Positions 51,023 to 60,148 are shown, counted from the stretch's first letter. The stretch is DNA of 64,000 bases from JAXLYE01 sp046351595 (GCA_046351595.1 JAXLYE010000008.1:434001-498000); one strand, 5' to 3'. The notes: generated by a model from the sequence alone, not told the origin. A program made the numbers and translations.

Positions 51023-51745
51023 TCATCTCCCCGACACCTGCGCTTGATTCACGGGCGTCGCGAGGAGACGCCGCAGGGTGAAAAGCTGGCGCATATTGGC
51101 CACGATGTTCCGCCATGTGTTGGCCTTGGAGTGTCCAAACCGACGCGGAAGCAGCCGAGTGGGGTGGTTGACGATGCGATACCGGTTCGCGCGATAGACC
51201 CGCAGGATGAGCTCCATGACGATCCCCCAGCCGCGCCCGGCCGACAAAAGCGGCATCGTGTCCAGCACCGCCTTGCGGATCATGAAGATTCCCTGAAACT
51301 CGGGCATCGGCCCGATGAGCGAGCGATAGAGGAGCCGCTCCGTGAGGGACAAGACCTTGCCGAGGCTTCCCTCGCGCTTGGGCAGCGTGCCAAGGACCAG
51401 ATCATGGCTCGTGACGAGGGCGTAGAACTCCGAGACCAGACCGGCTTCGAACTGTCCATCGGCGGGGAAGAACGTGATGAAGTCGCCGCGTGCTTCGCTG
51501 AAGCCCGTCCGGTAGACGCCGCCCAGACCGCGGTTCTCGCGATGGTGGATGGCGCGCACCGAATGCAGGTCCGCGGCGAGTGAGTCGACCGCCTGGCTGG
51601 TGCCATCGCTGCTGCCGTCGTCGACGAGGAGAAGCTCGAAGGGCACCGTCAGCGCGCCGAGTACCGCGTGGAGAGCGCGCGTCACCGTGACCACGCTCTC
51701 TACTTCGTTGTAAGCCATCACGATGACGCTGATTGTTGGGGGCAT
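51023..51745 (-). CDS. family-2 glycosyltransferase (polyprenol-phosphate sugar transferase-like)
   Basis: 240 aa from ATG 51745. GT-A motifs VIVMAYNEVESV, VDDGSSDGT, ENRGLGGVYRTG and FFPADGQ. The rest, without membrane helices, resembles DPM1-type enzymes that move sugar onto polyprenyl phosphate (GHSKANTWRNIVANM). The nearby polyprenyl diphosphate synthase is consistent with that role. Divergent from the exporter. Confidence 0.8.
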   Translation of the reverse strand: MPPTISVIVMAYNEVESVVTVTRALHAVLGALTVPFELLLVDDGSSDGTSQAVDSLAADLHSVRAIHHRENRGLGGVYRTGFSEARGDFITFFPADGQFEAGLVSEFYALVTSHDLVLGTLPKREGSLGKVLSLTERLLYRSLIGPMPEFQGIFMIRKAVLDTMPLLSAGRGWGIVMELILRVYRANRYRIVNHPTRLLPRRFGHSKANTWRNIVANMRQLFTLRRLLATPVNQAQVSGR

Positions 51746-51810
51746 CTTGCTCTGCTTTGAGTGAGAGGACCTGCCACAAGCGGAATGGGTCCAACCGGGC
51801 ACGGACATCC

Positions 51811-51820
51811 TATTATAATC
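51811..51820. promoter_or_regulatory. bidirectional TATAAT
   Basis: TATTATAATC contains TATAAT on both strands. On the plus strand it ends 9 bases before the MFS start, so that transcript would be nearly leaderless; on the minus strand it gives about 60 bases of leader for the glycosyltransferase. No matching -35 was found on either strand. Confidence 0.45.
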
Positions 51821-51828
51821 CTTGTGCC

Positions 51829-53112
51829 ATGGAGTCGGTGCGCGCTGCTTCCCCTCCCGTGACCGACCCCCTGGGGAAGGCGGCGGCGCCACAGCTCACG
51901 ATCATCTTCCTCACGCTCGGTCTCGACGCCATCGGCTACGGCATGATCCTCCCGGTGCTGCCGACGTTGCTCACGCAGCTCGTGCACGGCGAGGCCGCAG
52001 CCTCGCGCTACTACGGACTCTTCGCCGCGATCTACGCCCTCATGCAGCTCGTCTTCGGGCCGATCTTCGGCGGGCTCAGCGACCGGTTCGGACGCCGAGC
52101 GGTGATCCTGCCCGCGCTGCTCGGCGCCGGGCTCGACTACCTGCTCATGGCCTTGGCCCCGAGCGTGGGCTGGCTGTTCGTCGGCCGCTCGCTCTCGGGG
52201 ATCGCCGGGGCCAGCGCGACGCCGGGGACGGCGTATCTCTCGGATGTCATGCCGCCCGAGAGGCGCGCCCAGGGCTACGGGATGGCGACCGCGGCGTTCG
52301 GGATCGGCGTGGTCATCGGTCCCGCGCTGGGCGGGCTCCTGGGCCGCAGCGACATCCGGCTGCCCTTCTTCATCGCCGGCGCGCTCAACCTGATGAACTT
52401 CGTGCTGGCCGCCGTCCTGCTGCCCGAGTCGCTGCAACCGGCGCATCGGCGGCCCTTCTCGTGGGCGAGGTCCAACCCGCTCGGCTCGCTGTGGCAGCTC
52501 GGCCGCAGCCCGGCCCGCCGCCGGCTGACCGGCGTCCTCCTGTGCGGCGCTCTGTCCCAGCAGATCGTGCTCGGAGTCTGGGCGCTGCACGCACAGACGA
52601 GGTTCGGCTGGGATACGTTGCCGGTAGGCGGCTCGCTGGCACTCACAGGCATCCTGGGCGCGCTGGTCCAGGTCGTTGTCCTGCCCAGGGTCATCCGTCA
52701 TCTGGGCGAGCGCCGCACCATGATGTCGGGGCTCATGGTCGCGCTCATCGGACTCGCCGCGTTCGGACTGGCCCGAACCGGCTTCACGTTCATCGTCATG
52801 ATCCCGCTATTCGTCTACGCGAGCGTCGCCGGTCCTATCACGAGGTCGTTCCTGTCGCGAGAGTTCTCTCCCTCAGAGCAGGGCCTCCTCCACGGCTCGG
52901 TCGCGAGCCTCGTCAGCCTGAGCGCCGTCATCGGCCCGTCTCTGTCGACCAACGTGTTCGCACTCTTCTGTGTTCGAGGAGCGACCCCCTACTTGCCAGG
53001 CGCTCCCTTCTTCCTGGGTTCTTTCTTCAGCGGACTGTCCCTGCTGTTTGCGCGATGGGGGTCTAGGCACGTTTCGGACTCCCAGAGAGATCGCGAAGTA
53101 CCTCAACCCTGA
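51829..53112 (+). CDS. MFS drug/metabolite exporter (DHA1 type)
   Basis: 427 aa, 12 predicted transmembrane segments. Motif A GGLSDRFGRRAV after TM2, motif C-like GPALGGLLG in TM5, typical of tetracycline-type antiporters. ATG 51829 chosen; upstream extension runs over the divergent promoter. It probably exports the product of the neighbouring cluster. Confidence 0.85.
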   Translation: MESVRAASPPVTDPLGKAAAPQLTIIFLTLGLDAIGYGMILPVLPTLLTQLVHGEAAASRYYGLFAAIYALMQLVFGPIFGGLSDRFGRRAVILPALLGAGLDYLLMALAPSVGWLFVGRSLSGIAGASATPGTAYLSDVMPPERRAQGYGMATAAFGIGVVIGPALGGLLGRSDIRLPFFIAGALNLMNFVLAAVLLPESLQPAHRRPFSWARSNPLGSLWQLGRSPARRRLTGVLLCGALSQQIVLGVWALHAQTRFGWDTLPVGGSLALTGILGALVQVVVLPRVIRHLGERRTMMSGLMVALIGLAAFGLARTGFTFIVMIPLFVYASVAGPITRSFLSREFSPSEQGLLHGSVASLVSLSAVIGPSLSTNVFALFCVRGATPYLPGAPFFLGSFFSGLSLLFARWGSRHVSDSQRDREVPQP

Positions 53113-53861
53113 GAGGGTCTGCGGATCGCACTCTCCATCTCAGAGGGTTCTGGCCAAAAAGCTGCTGCGGGCCACGCTGACGAGGGCTGCGGTGCTCACA
53201 GGGGTTAATTCCTGGGGCTGCTGCGCTCCTCTCCCTCGCCATCGTGTCTCCTCGCTACGCTTATTGGACACCCTCTCAAGCTGGCTCGCACCGGAGTGCA
53301 CCATCCATAAGCGTGCTGCTTGACCCTGCGGCGGCGAGCTACGGGGAGGAGCAACGAGCAGGAGCGGCGCTCAAGAAGCTAGACCGCACAGCGCGACAAG
53401 GGCTGCTGCTGAGCGCAGTGGAGCGACTGAAAGGCCCAGAGCAACCCTGAAGATCCGTTCCGCGGCGATTCCGTGGTTCCGCGAAAGAGGCAATTCTCCG
53501 ACGAGAGCTGGAATCCGGACCTTGGCGATCCCGAAGTCCAGGATCTTCACCCGCACCGCACCGGACACCACAGAATCGGGCAGCAGCATGACGTTGTCGG
53601 GCTGAGCGTACCCGCCGTCGGAGCGGCGCCCTCCGGTATTCCGCGATCGGCAAGAAGTGCTTGCGCACCGCGGGGTTGAGGCGCAGGAACGGTTCACGCG
53701 ATCGCGAGACAGTAAGTACGCCTCACTGATACATGGGGCACTTTCCCGCGCGGGTTTCTCACCGGACAAAGTCCGGTGCCCTGTGTAGGAGGAGCGAGGA
53801 CGTACCCATCGAGACGCCGTCGGGGATGGCTGCGCAGTAGCGAGACTCTTGCAACGCGCGT
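53113..53861. other. region without intact gene, kinase debris
   Basis: About 750 bases with several short frames; only a kinase fragment (53518-53608) is recognisable. The plus-strand frame ending near 53450 (KKLDRTARQGLLLSAVERLK) has some helical character but no start or ribosome site. Confidence 0.5.
53518..53608 (-). pseudogene. Ser/Thr kinase fragment (catalytic loop to DFG)
   Basis: In one minus-strand frame QPDNVMLLPDSVVSGAVRVK is followed by ILDFGIAKV, the stretch from the HRDxKxxN loop to DFG. HRDLK is replaced by unrelated residues upstream, and similarity stops right after KV. With the C-terminal remnant ending at 46080 the frames would join if the intervening 7.45 kb were removed. 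Both breaks share GACCTTGGCGATCCCGAAGT. Confidence 0.6.
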
Positions 53862-55280
53862 CTAGGGCGCGACGGCGGGCGCGGGCGGGCGCCTGGCGGC
53901 GAGGGCGGTGAGGCCGGCGCGCGCGCTCTTGCGGATCTCGTCGCGGCTGTCGAGCGCCGCGGCCTGGAATCGCTGCGCGGCCTCGTCGAGGCGGCCCTGC
54001 TTGAGCAGCAGCCAGCCGAGGATCGCGGAGGCTTCTCCGGCGCGCGCAGAGCCGGGGTGGAGCGAGAGGAAGCGGCCCAGCGCATCAGCCTCGGCACCGA
54101 GCCGTCCGGCGCGGCCGAGCGCCACCGCGCGCCAGAAGCGCGCATCCTCGACCAGCGACTCGCTGCCCGCGAGCGAGTCGATACGACCGAACGCGTCCGC
54201 CGCGGCGCCGAACTCGCCCCGCTGCAGCGCGGCCCAGCCTTCATCAAAGGCGCGCTCCGCGACGCTCGCGGTCGGCGTGCGCGGGGCGGCCCGCTCACCC
54301 GGCACAGCGCCGCTCCTGGGCTTCGGGCCCGCTGCAGCCGCAGGGGAAGCGACGACCGCGGGCCGGCTGCCTGCAGACACGGTGGCGGCGGCGGTGCGCA
54401 CGGGCGCGGCCGCAGGCTCTCGATGCGGAGCCGGTCGCTTGGGGGCGCCGTGCGCCGCGGACAGGGCCTGCAGGAAACCCGACACCGCCGAAGCGGGCGA
54501 AGCGGGGGAAACGGGCGACGCGGTCGACGCGGTCGACAGGGCCGGCGCCGCGACGGGGGCGCCCGGCGCAGGCGGCAGCGACGGTGCGGCGGTCGGCTCA
54601 GCGGTCGGCGGCGGACCGGCCAGCCAGCGCTCGCCGGCCCCGAGCAGGAGCATCCTGCCGCCGCTCGGTCTGACCTCGACCCGCCCGTGCAGCACGCGCA
54701 CGCCGAGCAGGTGGTCGGCGGCCGCGTCGACCTCGAAGGCGGTGCCGCGGACCTCGACCTCGGCGTCGCGGCAGCGGACGCGGAAGCGCTCGCCCGGCTG
54801 CAGCGGCGCCACCTCGATCAGCAGCTGGCCGCTCGTCAGCAGGACCAGCTCGTCGCCGCCGTGGCGCTCGTGCACGAAGCGCACGGCCGGCCCGTGGGAC
54901 TGCACCGTCGCGCGGAAGCTCGCGCTCGCGGATCGCGGGTGCGAGCCGTCCGCGCTCCACAGCCGCAGCAGCACGACCACGCAGGCCGCGGCCGCCGCGA
55001 GCCCACCGGCCCAGACCCAGCGCGCCGGCACCCGCGGCTCCTGTCCGCGCGGCGGCGGAAGCTCCAGCCGCGCGAGCAGCTCGGCCCGCAGCTGCTCGCG
55101 CTGGCCGGCATCCGGGATCCGGGCCGGCAGCTTCTTGGCGAGCGCGCGCAGCTCGCCCATCCGGCCCCACTCGGTGGCGCACGCGCGGCACGACTCCAGA
55201 TGGGCCCGCAGGCTAGCCGGGGCGCCTTCCGAGAAGGCGCGCAACAGCTCTGCTGGCGGCGGACAAGGGGGGACTCTCAT
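53862..55280 (-). CDS. FecR/anti-sigma-type membrane regulator with TPR end
   Basis: 472 aa from ATG 55280. N-terminal zinc-finger-like H-x3-C-x2-C (HLESCRACATEW), one transmembrane helix about 90-110, FecR domain (VRFVHERHGGDELVLLTSGQ, then VRGTAFEVD, LGVRVLHGRVEV), an Ala/Pro-rich linker and C-terminal TPR repeats (WAALQRGEFGAAADAFGRI). It likely controls the ECF sigma factor encoded upstream, whose gene it overlaps by 68 bases. Confidence 0.8.
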   Translation of the reverse strand: MRVPPCPPPAELLRAFSEGAPASLRAHLESCRACATEWGRMGELRALAKKLPARIPDAGQREQLRAELLARLELPPPRGQEPRVPARWVWAGGLAAAAACVVVLLRLWSADGSHPRSASASFRATVQSHGPAVRFVHERHGGDELVLLTSGQLLIEVAPLQPGERFRVRCRDAEVEVRGTAFEVDAAADHLLGVRVLHGRVEVRPSGGRMLLLGAGERWLAGPPPTAEPTAAPSLPPAPGAPVAAPALSTASTASPVSPASPASAVSGFLQALSAAHGAPKRPAPHREPAAAPVRTAAATVSAGSRPAVVASPAAAAGPKPRSGAVPGERAAPRTPTASVAERAFDEGWAALQRGEFGAAADAFGRIDSLAGSESLVEDARFWRAVALGRAGRLGAEADALGRFLSLHPGSARAGEASAILGWLLLKQGRLDEAAQRFQAAALDSRDEIRKSARAGLTALAARRPPAPAVAP

Positions 55281-55866
55281 GGGGCTCCTCTGCAAGGCGC
55301 TCTTGGATCTTGTGGCGGGCTTCGTGCAGCCGTCGCCACAGCGTCCCCTCCGGGATCTGCAGCACCCTGGCTACCTCGGTGCCCGGCAGCTCTTCGACAT
55401 AGACCATGAAAAAAGGAATACGCAGAGAGTCCGGGAGCTCGGCCACGGCGCGCTCCAGGCGCAAAAGGAGCTCCTGCCGCGAGCTGCTGCTCTCGGGGCT
55501 GGGCGGCAGCTCGACCGGGCGCACGGCCAGGCTCGCGATCATCTGGCGGCGCCGGCGCTCGCTGCGCAGGAAGTGCCGGCACACGTTGGCGGCGATGCCG
55601 AACACCCAGGTCTGCGCAGAGGACGCGCCGCGGAACTTCGCGGCCGAGCGCCACACCGCAAGGAACGTCGTCTGCACCAGATCGTCGAGCTCGGCCGCGT
55701 CGGGGCGGACGAGCCGCGATACGAAGCGATAGACGCCGGGGCTGAGCCGATCGGACAGGACCCCGAGCGCGCTGCGCTCTCCGCGCGCGCAGGCCGCGAT
55801 CAGGTCTTCGTTCGTGCTTTCGGTGACCGCGCCGCTGGCCGGGAACGTGAGCACCTTGCCGGTCAT
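55213..55866 (-). CDS. ECF-type RNA polymerase sigma factor
   Basis: 217 aa. Region 2 (YRFVSRLVRPDAAELDDLVQ, then TFLAVWRSAAKFRG, WVFGIAANVCRHFLR) and region 4 (AVAELPDSLRIPFFMVYVEE, then GTEVARVLQIPEGTLWRRLH). ATG 55866 overlaps the previous stop (TAATG). Works with the FecR-type protein downstream in a cell-surface stress or signalling circuit. Confidence 0.9.
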   Translation of the reverse strand: MTGKVLTFPASGAVTESTNEDLIAACARGERSALGVLSDRLSPGVYRFVSRLVRPDAAELDDLVQTTFLAVWRSAAKFRGASSAQTWVFGIAANVCRHFLRSERRRRQMIASLAVRPVELPPSPESSSSRQELLLRLERAVAELPDSLRIPFFMVYVEELPGTEVARVLQIPEGTLWRRLHEARHKIQERLAEEPHESPPLSAASRAVARLLGRRPG

Positions 55867-56912
55867 TACAGGCTCCACCGCAGCCCGAGCCCGCCGCGCA
55901 GCGCGCCCCAGGGCAGGACGTCCGAGAGGAAGGTGCTGTGCTCCCCGATGCGCACGGGCGTGGGCGAGCCGTCCAGGAAGGCCGCCTGCGCGGACACAGA
56001 CAGCGCCAGTGAGAGCCCGCGGTACAGATCCACCGCGATCAGCGCCCGCGCCTCGGCGCGCATGCCGCCGTCGTTGAGCGTGAGCGGGATCGCCTGCGCG
56101 CCCGCTTCCTGCTCTTGAGGCTCGGGCGGCTCGGGCGGGATGCTGATCTGGTTGCGCACCCAGCCGGCGCCAAGACCCAGGCCCGGCGAGAACGTGAAGC
56201 GGCCCGCGCGCAGCGGCCACTCCGCGGTGACCAGGACATCGGTGACGAGGCGCTGCCAGCGCACGCCCGCACCGTCGACGGACGGCAGGTCACCGGCGGC
56301 GCGGAAGAGCGCGCCCAGGCACAGCGGGCCGACCTGGATGCAGCCGCGCAGCGCGCCGCCGAACCACGGCTCGGCCTTGGTGTCGACGCCGACCTCCGGG
56401 GTCAGCTCGAGCCGCACCGGCAGCCGGTGCTTCGCCGCGGCTCCGTCCGGTCGCGCGCGCGGGGCCGTCGCCACCCCGAGCTCGGGCGGCGGCGCCAAAA
56501 GGGCGCTGAGCAGCGGGGCGCTGATGTCGCTGCGCAGCCAGGTCTCGATCAGCGCGACCACGGTGTGCAGATCGGCGACCAGGCGCTCCTCGCGCGGCAC
56601 GTCTTCCTGTAGCACGACCTTCACCAGCCCGTCGTGCCGCGTCACCTCGGCGCGCAGGGTCGGACAGTCGCGGACCACCGCGGTGCGGATGGCGCGCTGG
56701 CTCAGCGCCTCGCTCAGCGCGGCGCGCAGCGTCGGATCCCCGGCGAGCTGCACCTGCGGCGTGCAGCGCGCGGGCGGCGCGGGGTCCGTTCCCTCCGCTG
56801 CGTGCAGCGGTGCCGGAACCAGCCCAACGACTCCGAAGCTCCCGAAGACCCCGACGCCCAGGAGCCCGATCCCGGTGCCGAGGCGCAGCGACCGCACGGT
56901 CCGTGACACCAC
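55866..56912 (-). CDS. secreted/outer-envelope protein
   Basis: 348 aa, signal peptide about 1-38 (GIGLLGVGVFGSFGVVGLV, ending HAAEG). Residues 45-130 resemble a mixed alpha/beta periplasmic domain; the C-terminal half has alternating beta strands with Gly and aromatic residues (FGGALRGCIQVGPLCLGALF, AGRFTFSPGLGLGAGW) and ends in LGLRWSL, the pattern of outer-membrane barrels. Co-transcribed with the sigma factor. Confidence 0.65.
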   Translation of the reverse strand: MVSRTVRSLRLGTGIGLLGVGVFGSFGVVGLVPAPLHAAEGTDPAPPARCTPQVQLAGDPTLRAALSEALSQRAIRTAVVRDCPTLRAEVTRHDGLVKVVLQEDVPREERLVADLHTVVALIETWLRSDISAPLLSALLAPPPELGVATAPRARPDGAAAKHRLPVRLELTPEVGVDTKAEPWFGGALRGCIQVGPLCLGALFRAAGDLPSVDGAGVRWQRLVTDVLVTAEWPLRAGRFTFSPGLGLGAGWVRNQISIPPEPPEPQEQEAGAQAIPLTLNDGGMRAEARALIAVDLYRGLSLALSVSAQAAFLDGSPTPVRIGEHSTFLSDVLPWGALRGGLGLRWSL

Positions 56913-56922
56913 GACACCTCGC

Positions 56923-57420
56923 TCAGTTCAGGAAGATGCGGCCGCCGGCCGCGCCGCCGGGCAGGTGGCACGAGGCGCAGTCCCCGGACGGCGCCGGCGT
57001 CTGCATCTCCTTGACCTTGCCGTCCTTGCTGACGCGCGCGATGAGGCGGGAGTAGCGCAGCGGCTCCGCGGTGAAGAAGTTGCCGCTGCGGTTAGTGTAC
57101 AGCGTGATGAGGACGCGGCGCGTCTCGTCCGCCAGCTCGACCTTCACGCCGTCGAGGCCCCCGGTGTTGCAGGCGCTGCTCGGGCTCGCGTACACCGTAC
57201 CGGCCGCGGTCCACACGAGGTCCCCGGCCTGGCCCGCTCCCTTGTGGCACGCCAGGCAGCGCCGGCCCGGCAGCATCGGTGCCTCGGGCGCGAGGTTGTC
57301 CGCGCTCGGTGCCTCGCAGCCCGCGACCGCCTCCGGGACGGCTCCCAGGTTCACGTCTGCGGCGCACGCACCGATTCCCAGGATCAGCAGCGCGCAGCCT
57401 CGGCGCAGCCTCTTTGACAT
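56923..57420 (-). CDS. lipoprotein with two CxxCH motifs
   Basis: 165 aa from ATG 57420 (GGAGGAGG before it). Lipobox GIGACAA. CLACHKG (about 66-72) and CASCHLPG near the C-terminus are c-type heme sites, though spacing and missing distal ligands leave heme binding open. The C-terminal half parallels the end of the lipoprotein at 59216 (SGNFF, then GDCASCH versus SGNFY, then GDCNSCH). Confidence 0.75.
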   Translation of the reverse strand: MSKRLRRGCALLILGIGACAADVNLGAVPEAVAGCEAPSADNLAPEAPMLPGRRCLACHKGAGQAGDLVWTAAGTVYASPSSACNTGGLDGVKVELADETRRVLITLYTNRSGNFFTAEPLRYSRLIARVSKDGKVKEMQTPAPSGDCASCHLPGGAAGGRIFLN

Positions 57421-57468
57421 GGCCTCCTCCCAGTCCGCTCCGCACGCTCCGGCAAGGGCCCGCACGGG

Positions 57469-58071
57469 TCACCCCTTGGGCGCGAAGGAGACGCTCACGT
57501 CGACGGCCATGGCGTCGTCGACCTTGATGAACATCAGGCTCGGCCGCTCGACCTTGAACTCGTCCAGGCTCAGCGACAGGTGGGCCTCGGCGCGCACGCG
57601 GGTCGCGCTGGCGTAGGTCAGCTTGACCGGGACCTCCAGGACCTTCTTGACCCCGTGGAACGTGAGCTCGGCGTGGAACGTCCGCTCGATCGTGGCCGGG
57701 AAGCTCGCGGGCGGCGGCACGTCTCCGATGGCCTTGAGCTCCACGCTGGGAAAGGCCGCGGCCTGCACGGTCTCCTTCATGTGGGCATCGCGGTTGGCGT
57801 TGCCCGAGTCGAACGACTCGACGCGAGCGCGCACCATCACCTGCGCCTTGCCGTCGGCAGCGATGCGGGCGCGCCCCTCGACGGCGCGGCTCACGCCGTC
57901 AAACTTGTGCATCTTGTGGACGAGCCGGTAGGTGATCGTGCTGTCCGCCGCGGAAACCGCCAGCTCGCTCGGTGCCGCCGCCGCGCCGGGAGCCGGCTGC
58001 GCCGCCGCCGGTCGCACGAGCAGCCAGAGCGCACACAGAGCCCACAGTCCGGTGAAGTGAGGAGCACGCAT
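57469..58071 (-). CDS. YceI-family periplasmic lipocalin-like protein
   Basis: 200 aa from ATG 58071 (GGGAGG). Signal peptide ending RPAAAQP; YceI fold motifs STITYRLVHKMHKFDGVSR, VRARVESFDSGNANRD, VELKAIGDV, ELTFHGVKKVLEVPV. YceI proteins bind isoprenoid quinols or amphiphiles and often stand beside cytochrome b561 genes, as here. Confidence 0.85.
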   Translation of the reverse strand: MRAPHFTGLWALCALWLLVRPAAAQPAPGAAAAPSELAVSAADSTITYRLVHKMHKFDGVSRAVEGRARIAADGKAQVMVRARVESFDSGNANRDAHMKETVQAAAFPSVELKAIGDVPPPASFPATIERTFHAELTFHGVKKVLEVPVKLTYASATRVRAEAHLSLSLDEFKVERPSLMFIKVDDAMAVDVSVSFAPKG

Positions 58072-58165
58072 CTTCAGACCTCCCTGCCCTTTCAATGCCC
58101 TGCCGAGTTCCCGATCAATCCGTTTGCTCGGACTCCGGAACCTCCCCCTCGGCCCGCCGCGCGAA

Positions 58166-58885
58166 TTAGAACACATAGGCGATCGTTCCGGTTGCCATGA
58201 ACGCAAACGTCGCGTACCCCGCGATCAAGTGACCGAGCGCAAGCCGCGGCTGATCGAGCCGACCGGCGTGGGTATCGATGATGGGACCGAGCACGACCTG
58301 TGCCACCATCCCCGCGGCCGCCAGCCCCATCGCCACGCGGTGGATCATGGCGGAGTCGAGCCGGTACTTCTTGGGATAAGGATTCGGCGCGAACAGCGCC
58401 AGCGCGCCCGTGGTCGCGAACAGACCCGATGTGGCCACACCGAGCCCCAGGTGGGCCTGCTCGTAGCGGCCGCTGAAGTCGCCGCTGACGTACTTGTCCT
58501 GGTAGTTCAGCTGGCCGATCACCAGCGTCGCCGCGAACACCGCCAGCGTCGAGAACCCGAAGGCCTGGTGGGCAGTCAGGAGCTGGCGACGGAGGCGGCC
58601 CTTGCGCTCGGCGTCCTGGGCGGCCTTCAGATCGATCTGGAGCTGCGCGGCAGACTTCTTCGGCGCATCGTCGAACAGATCAAAGCCGAGGTCCGGACCC
58701 CCGGGCTGCGCGGGCTGCGCGGACTGCGACGGCGGGGCTGGCGCTGCCGCGGCTGCAGGTGCGGGCGGAGCCGCCTCCGGGGTCTGGGCACGTACACCTG
58801 CGAGCGGCGCGAGCACGGCGCACAGCACCAGCGCGCTTCCCAGATGCGATCGAAATGGGGAGTGTGGCTTTCTTGTAACTCTCAT
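58166..58885 (-). CDS. four-helix membrane protein, cytochrome b561-like
   Basis: 239 aa from ATG 58885 (ATG 58930 is an alternative). Signal or first helix, Ala/Pro-rich linker, then four transmembrane helices with well-spaced His: LTAHQAFGFS, EQAHLGLGVAT, AMIHRVAMGLA and LGHLIAGYATF. These would fit two b-type hemes. The neighbouring YceI and CxxCH genes support an envelope electron-transfer role; this is inference. Confidence 0.6.
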   Translation of the reverse strand: MRVTRKPHSPFRSHLGSALVLCAVLAPLAGVRAQTPEAAPPAPAAAAAPAPPSQSAQPAQPGGPDLGFDLFDDAPKKSAAQLQIDLKAAQDAERKGRLRRQLLTAHQAFGFSTLAVFAATLVIGQLNYQDKYVSGDFSGRYEQAHLGLGVATSGLFATTGALALFAPNPYPKKYRLDSAMIHRVAMGLAAAGMVAQVVLGPIIDTHAGRLDQPRLALGHLIAGYATFAFMATGTIAYVF

Positions 58886-59215
58886 GAGCGCCCCGCTACC
58901 GCGCCGTGACAGCACAGGCGGCTGGTTCATGAAAGTAGGTACCCGCTGCCGCGCCGACCTTCGGTACTCCCAGACGAATTCTTGCAGGTGCGCGCAAGCT
59001 CTCGATCCGACGGGTGACTCCGCCGGCAATCCGTACGGATCACGCATTCCCAGAGAATTCTCTGAAGGTTGAACGGAGCCCGGGCACTCCCTTTTTAGAG
59101 ACGGCAGGACGGGGAGTTATTCCGACCGTGCTGGCGTCTGTACGACAGCACCTGCGTCACCGTCCGATTGTGAAAAGAACTTAATCCCTGCTGCGTGCAA
59201 TCAGGAGCCATCACC
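58886..59215. promoter_or_regulatory. divergent control region with a perfect 14-bp palindrome
   Basis: 330 bases between divergent envelope genes. CAGAGAATTCTCTG at 59051-59064 is a perfect palindrome and a likely operator for one or both transcripts. Otherwise no gene is seen. Confidence 0.45.
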
Positions 59216-60124
59216 ATGCGCCACATCCAGCCCGACCCGCGCCCGAGCAAGCCGTCCTTCCGCCTCCACTCCTCCTTCCGCCTCTCTTCTTCCCTCCGCC
59301 GCGCCGGCACCAGCGTATTCCTGTCGACGCTCTTTGTGCTGGGCTGCGGCGACGCTCCCGTCACGTACCTGGAGCCGCTCGACATGGGCGGGAGCGCGGG
59401 GGCTACGAGCGGACTCCCTTGCGACGTGAGCAAGGTGCTGCAGCAGGGCTGCCTCTCGTGTCACGGCAGCCCGCCGAGCGGCGCTCCCATCTCGCTGGTC
59501 ACGTATGCGGACCTCACCGCGGCGGCCCCGAGCGATTCCACCAAGAAGGTCGTCGAGGTCGCGGTGGCGCGCATGCAGGACACGAGTCGGCCGATGCCTC
59601 CTTCCGGTGTGGCGGCGGGCGCGGACGTACAGACCCTGCAGGCGTGGATCGCGGCGGGCCTGCCGATGGGGAGCTGCAGCAGCACGGATCCGTTCAGCAC
59701 ACCCCCGGTCTGCACCAGCGGCAAGAGCTGGACCGGTGGCAACAACGGCTCCTCGAGCATGTACCCAGGCCGCGCGTGCATCACCTGCCACGCGACGGAT
59801 CCGGACGCTCCCAAGTTCCAGATGGCGGGCACCGTGTACCCGACCGCGCACGAACCGGACAGCTGCCTGGGGACTCCGGCGGGCGCCGGGATCACCGTCG
59901 AGATCACCGATGCCGCGGGGACCGTCGTGAGCCTCCCGGTCAACGGCAGCGGCAACTTCTATTACCGCTCGCGCACCTCGACGCTGAAGCTGCCGTACAC
60001 CGCCAAGGTCAAGCAGGGCGCCCGGGTCCGCGCCATGAACGCCTCCCAGATGAACGGCGACTGCAACAGCTGCCACACCCAGAGCGGCACGAACGGAGCC
60101 CCGGGCCGCATCGTGGCCCCCTGA
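59216..60124 (+). CDS. lipoprotein with three CxxCH motifs
   Basis: 302 aa from ATG 59216 (CAGGAG eight bases before). Lipobox VLGCGDA after an Arg/Ser-rich leader. CLSCHG, CITCHA and CNSCHT are possible c-type heme sites; MPPSG and LQAWIAAGLP are typical of cytochrome-c-like planctomycete/myxobacterial proteins. The C-terminal domain is shared with the minus-strand 165-aa lipoprotein. Confidence 0.8.
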   Translation: MRHIQPDPRPSKPSFRLHSSFRLSSSLRRAGTSVFLSTLFVLGCGDAPVTYLEPLDMGGSAGATSGLPCDVSKVLQQGCLSCHGSPPSGAPISLVTYADLTAAAPSDSTKKVVEVAVARMQDTSRPMPPSGVAAGADVQTLQAWIAAGLPMGSCSSTDPFSTPPVCTSGKSWTGGNNGSSSMYPGRACITCHATDPDAPKFQMAGTVYPTAHEPDSCLGTPAGAGITVEITDAAGTVVSLPVNGSGNFYYRSRTSTLKLPYTAKVKQGARVRAMNASQMNGDCNSCHTQSGTNGAPGRIVAP

Positions 60125-60148
60125 TTCGGAGTATTCCCGCGACCGCGG

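Noticed and set aside
46066..53517. Transposon with terminal inverted repeats
   Set aside because: The inner ends next to the 20-bp repeats show no inverted repeat; no transposase lies inside the block.
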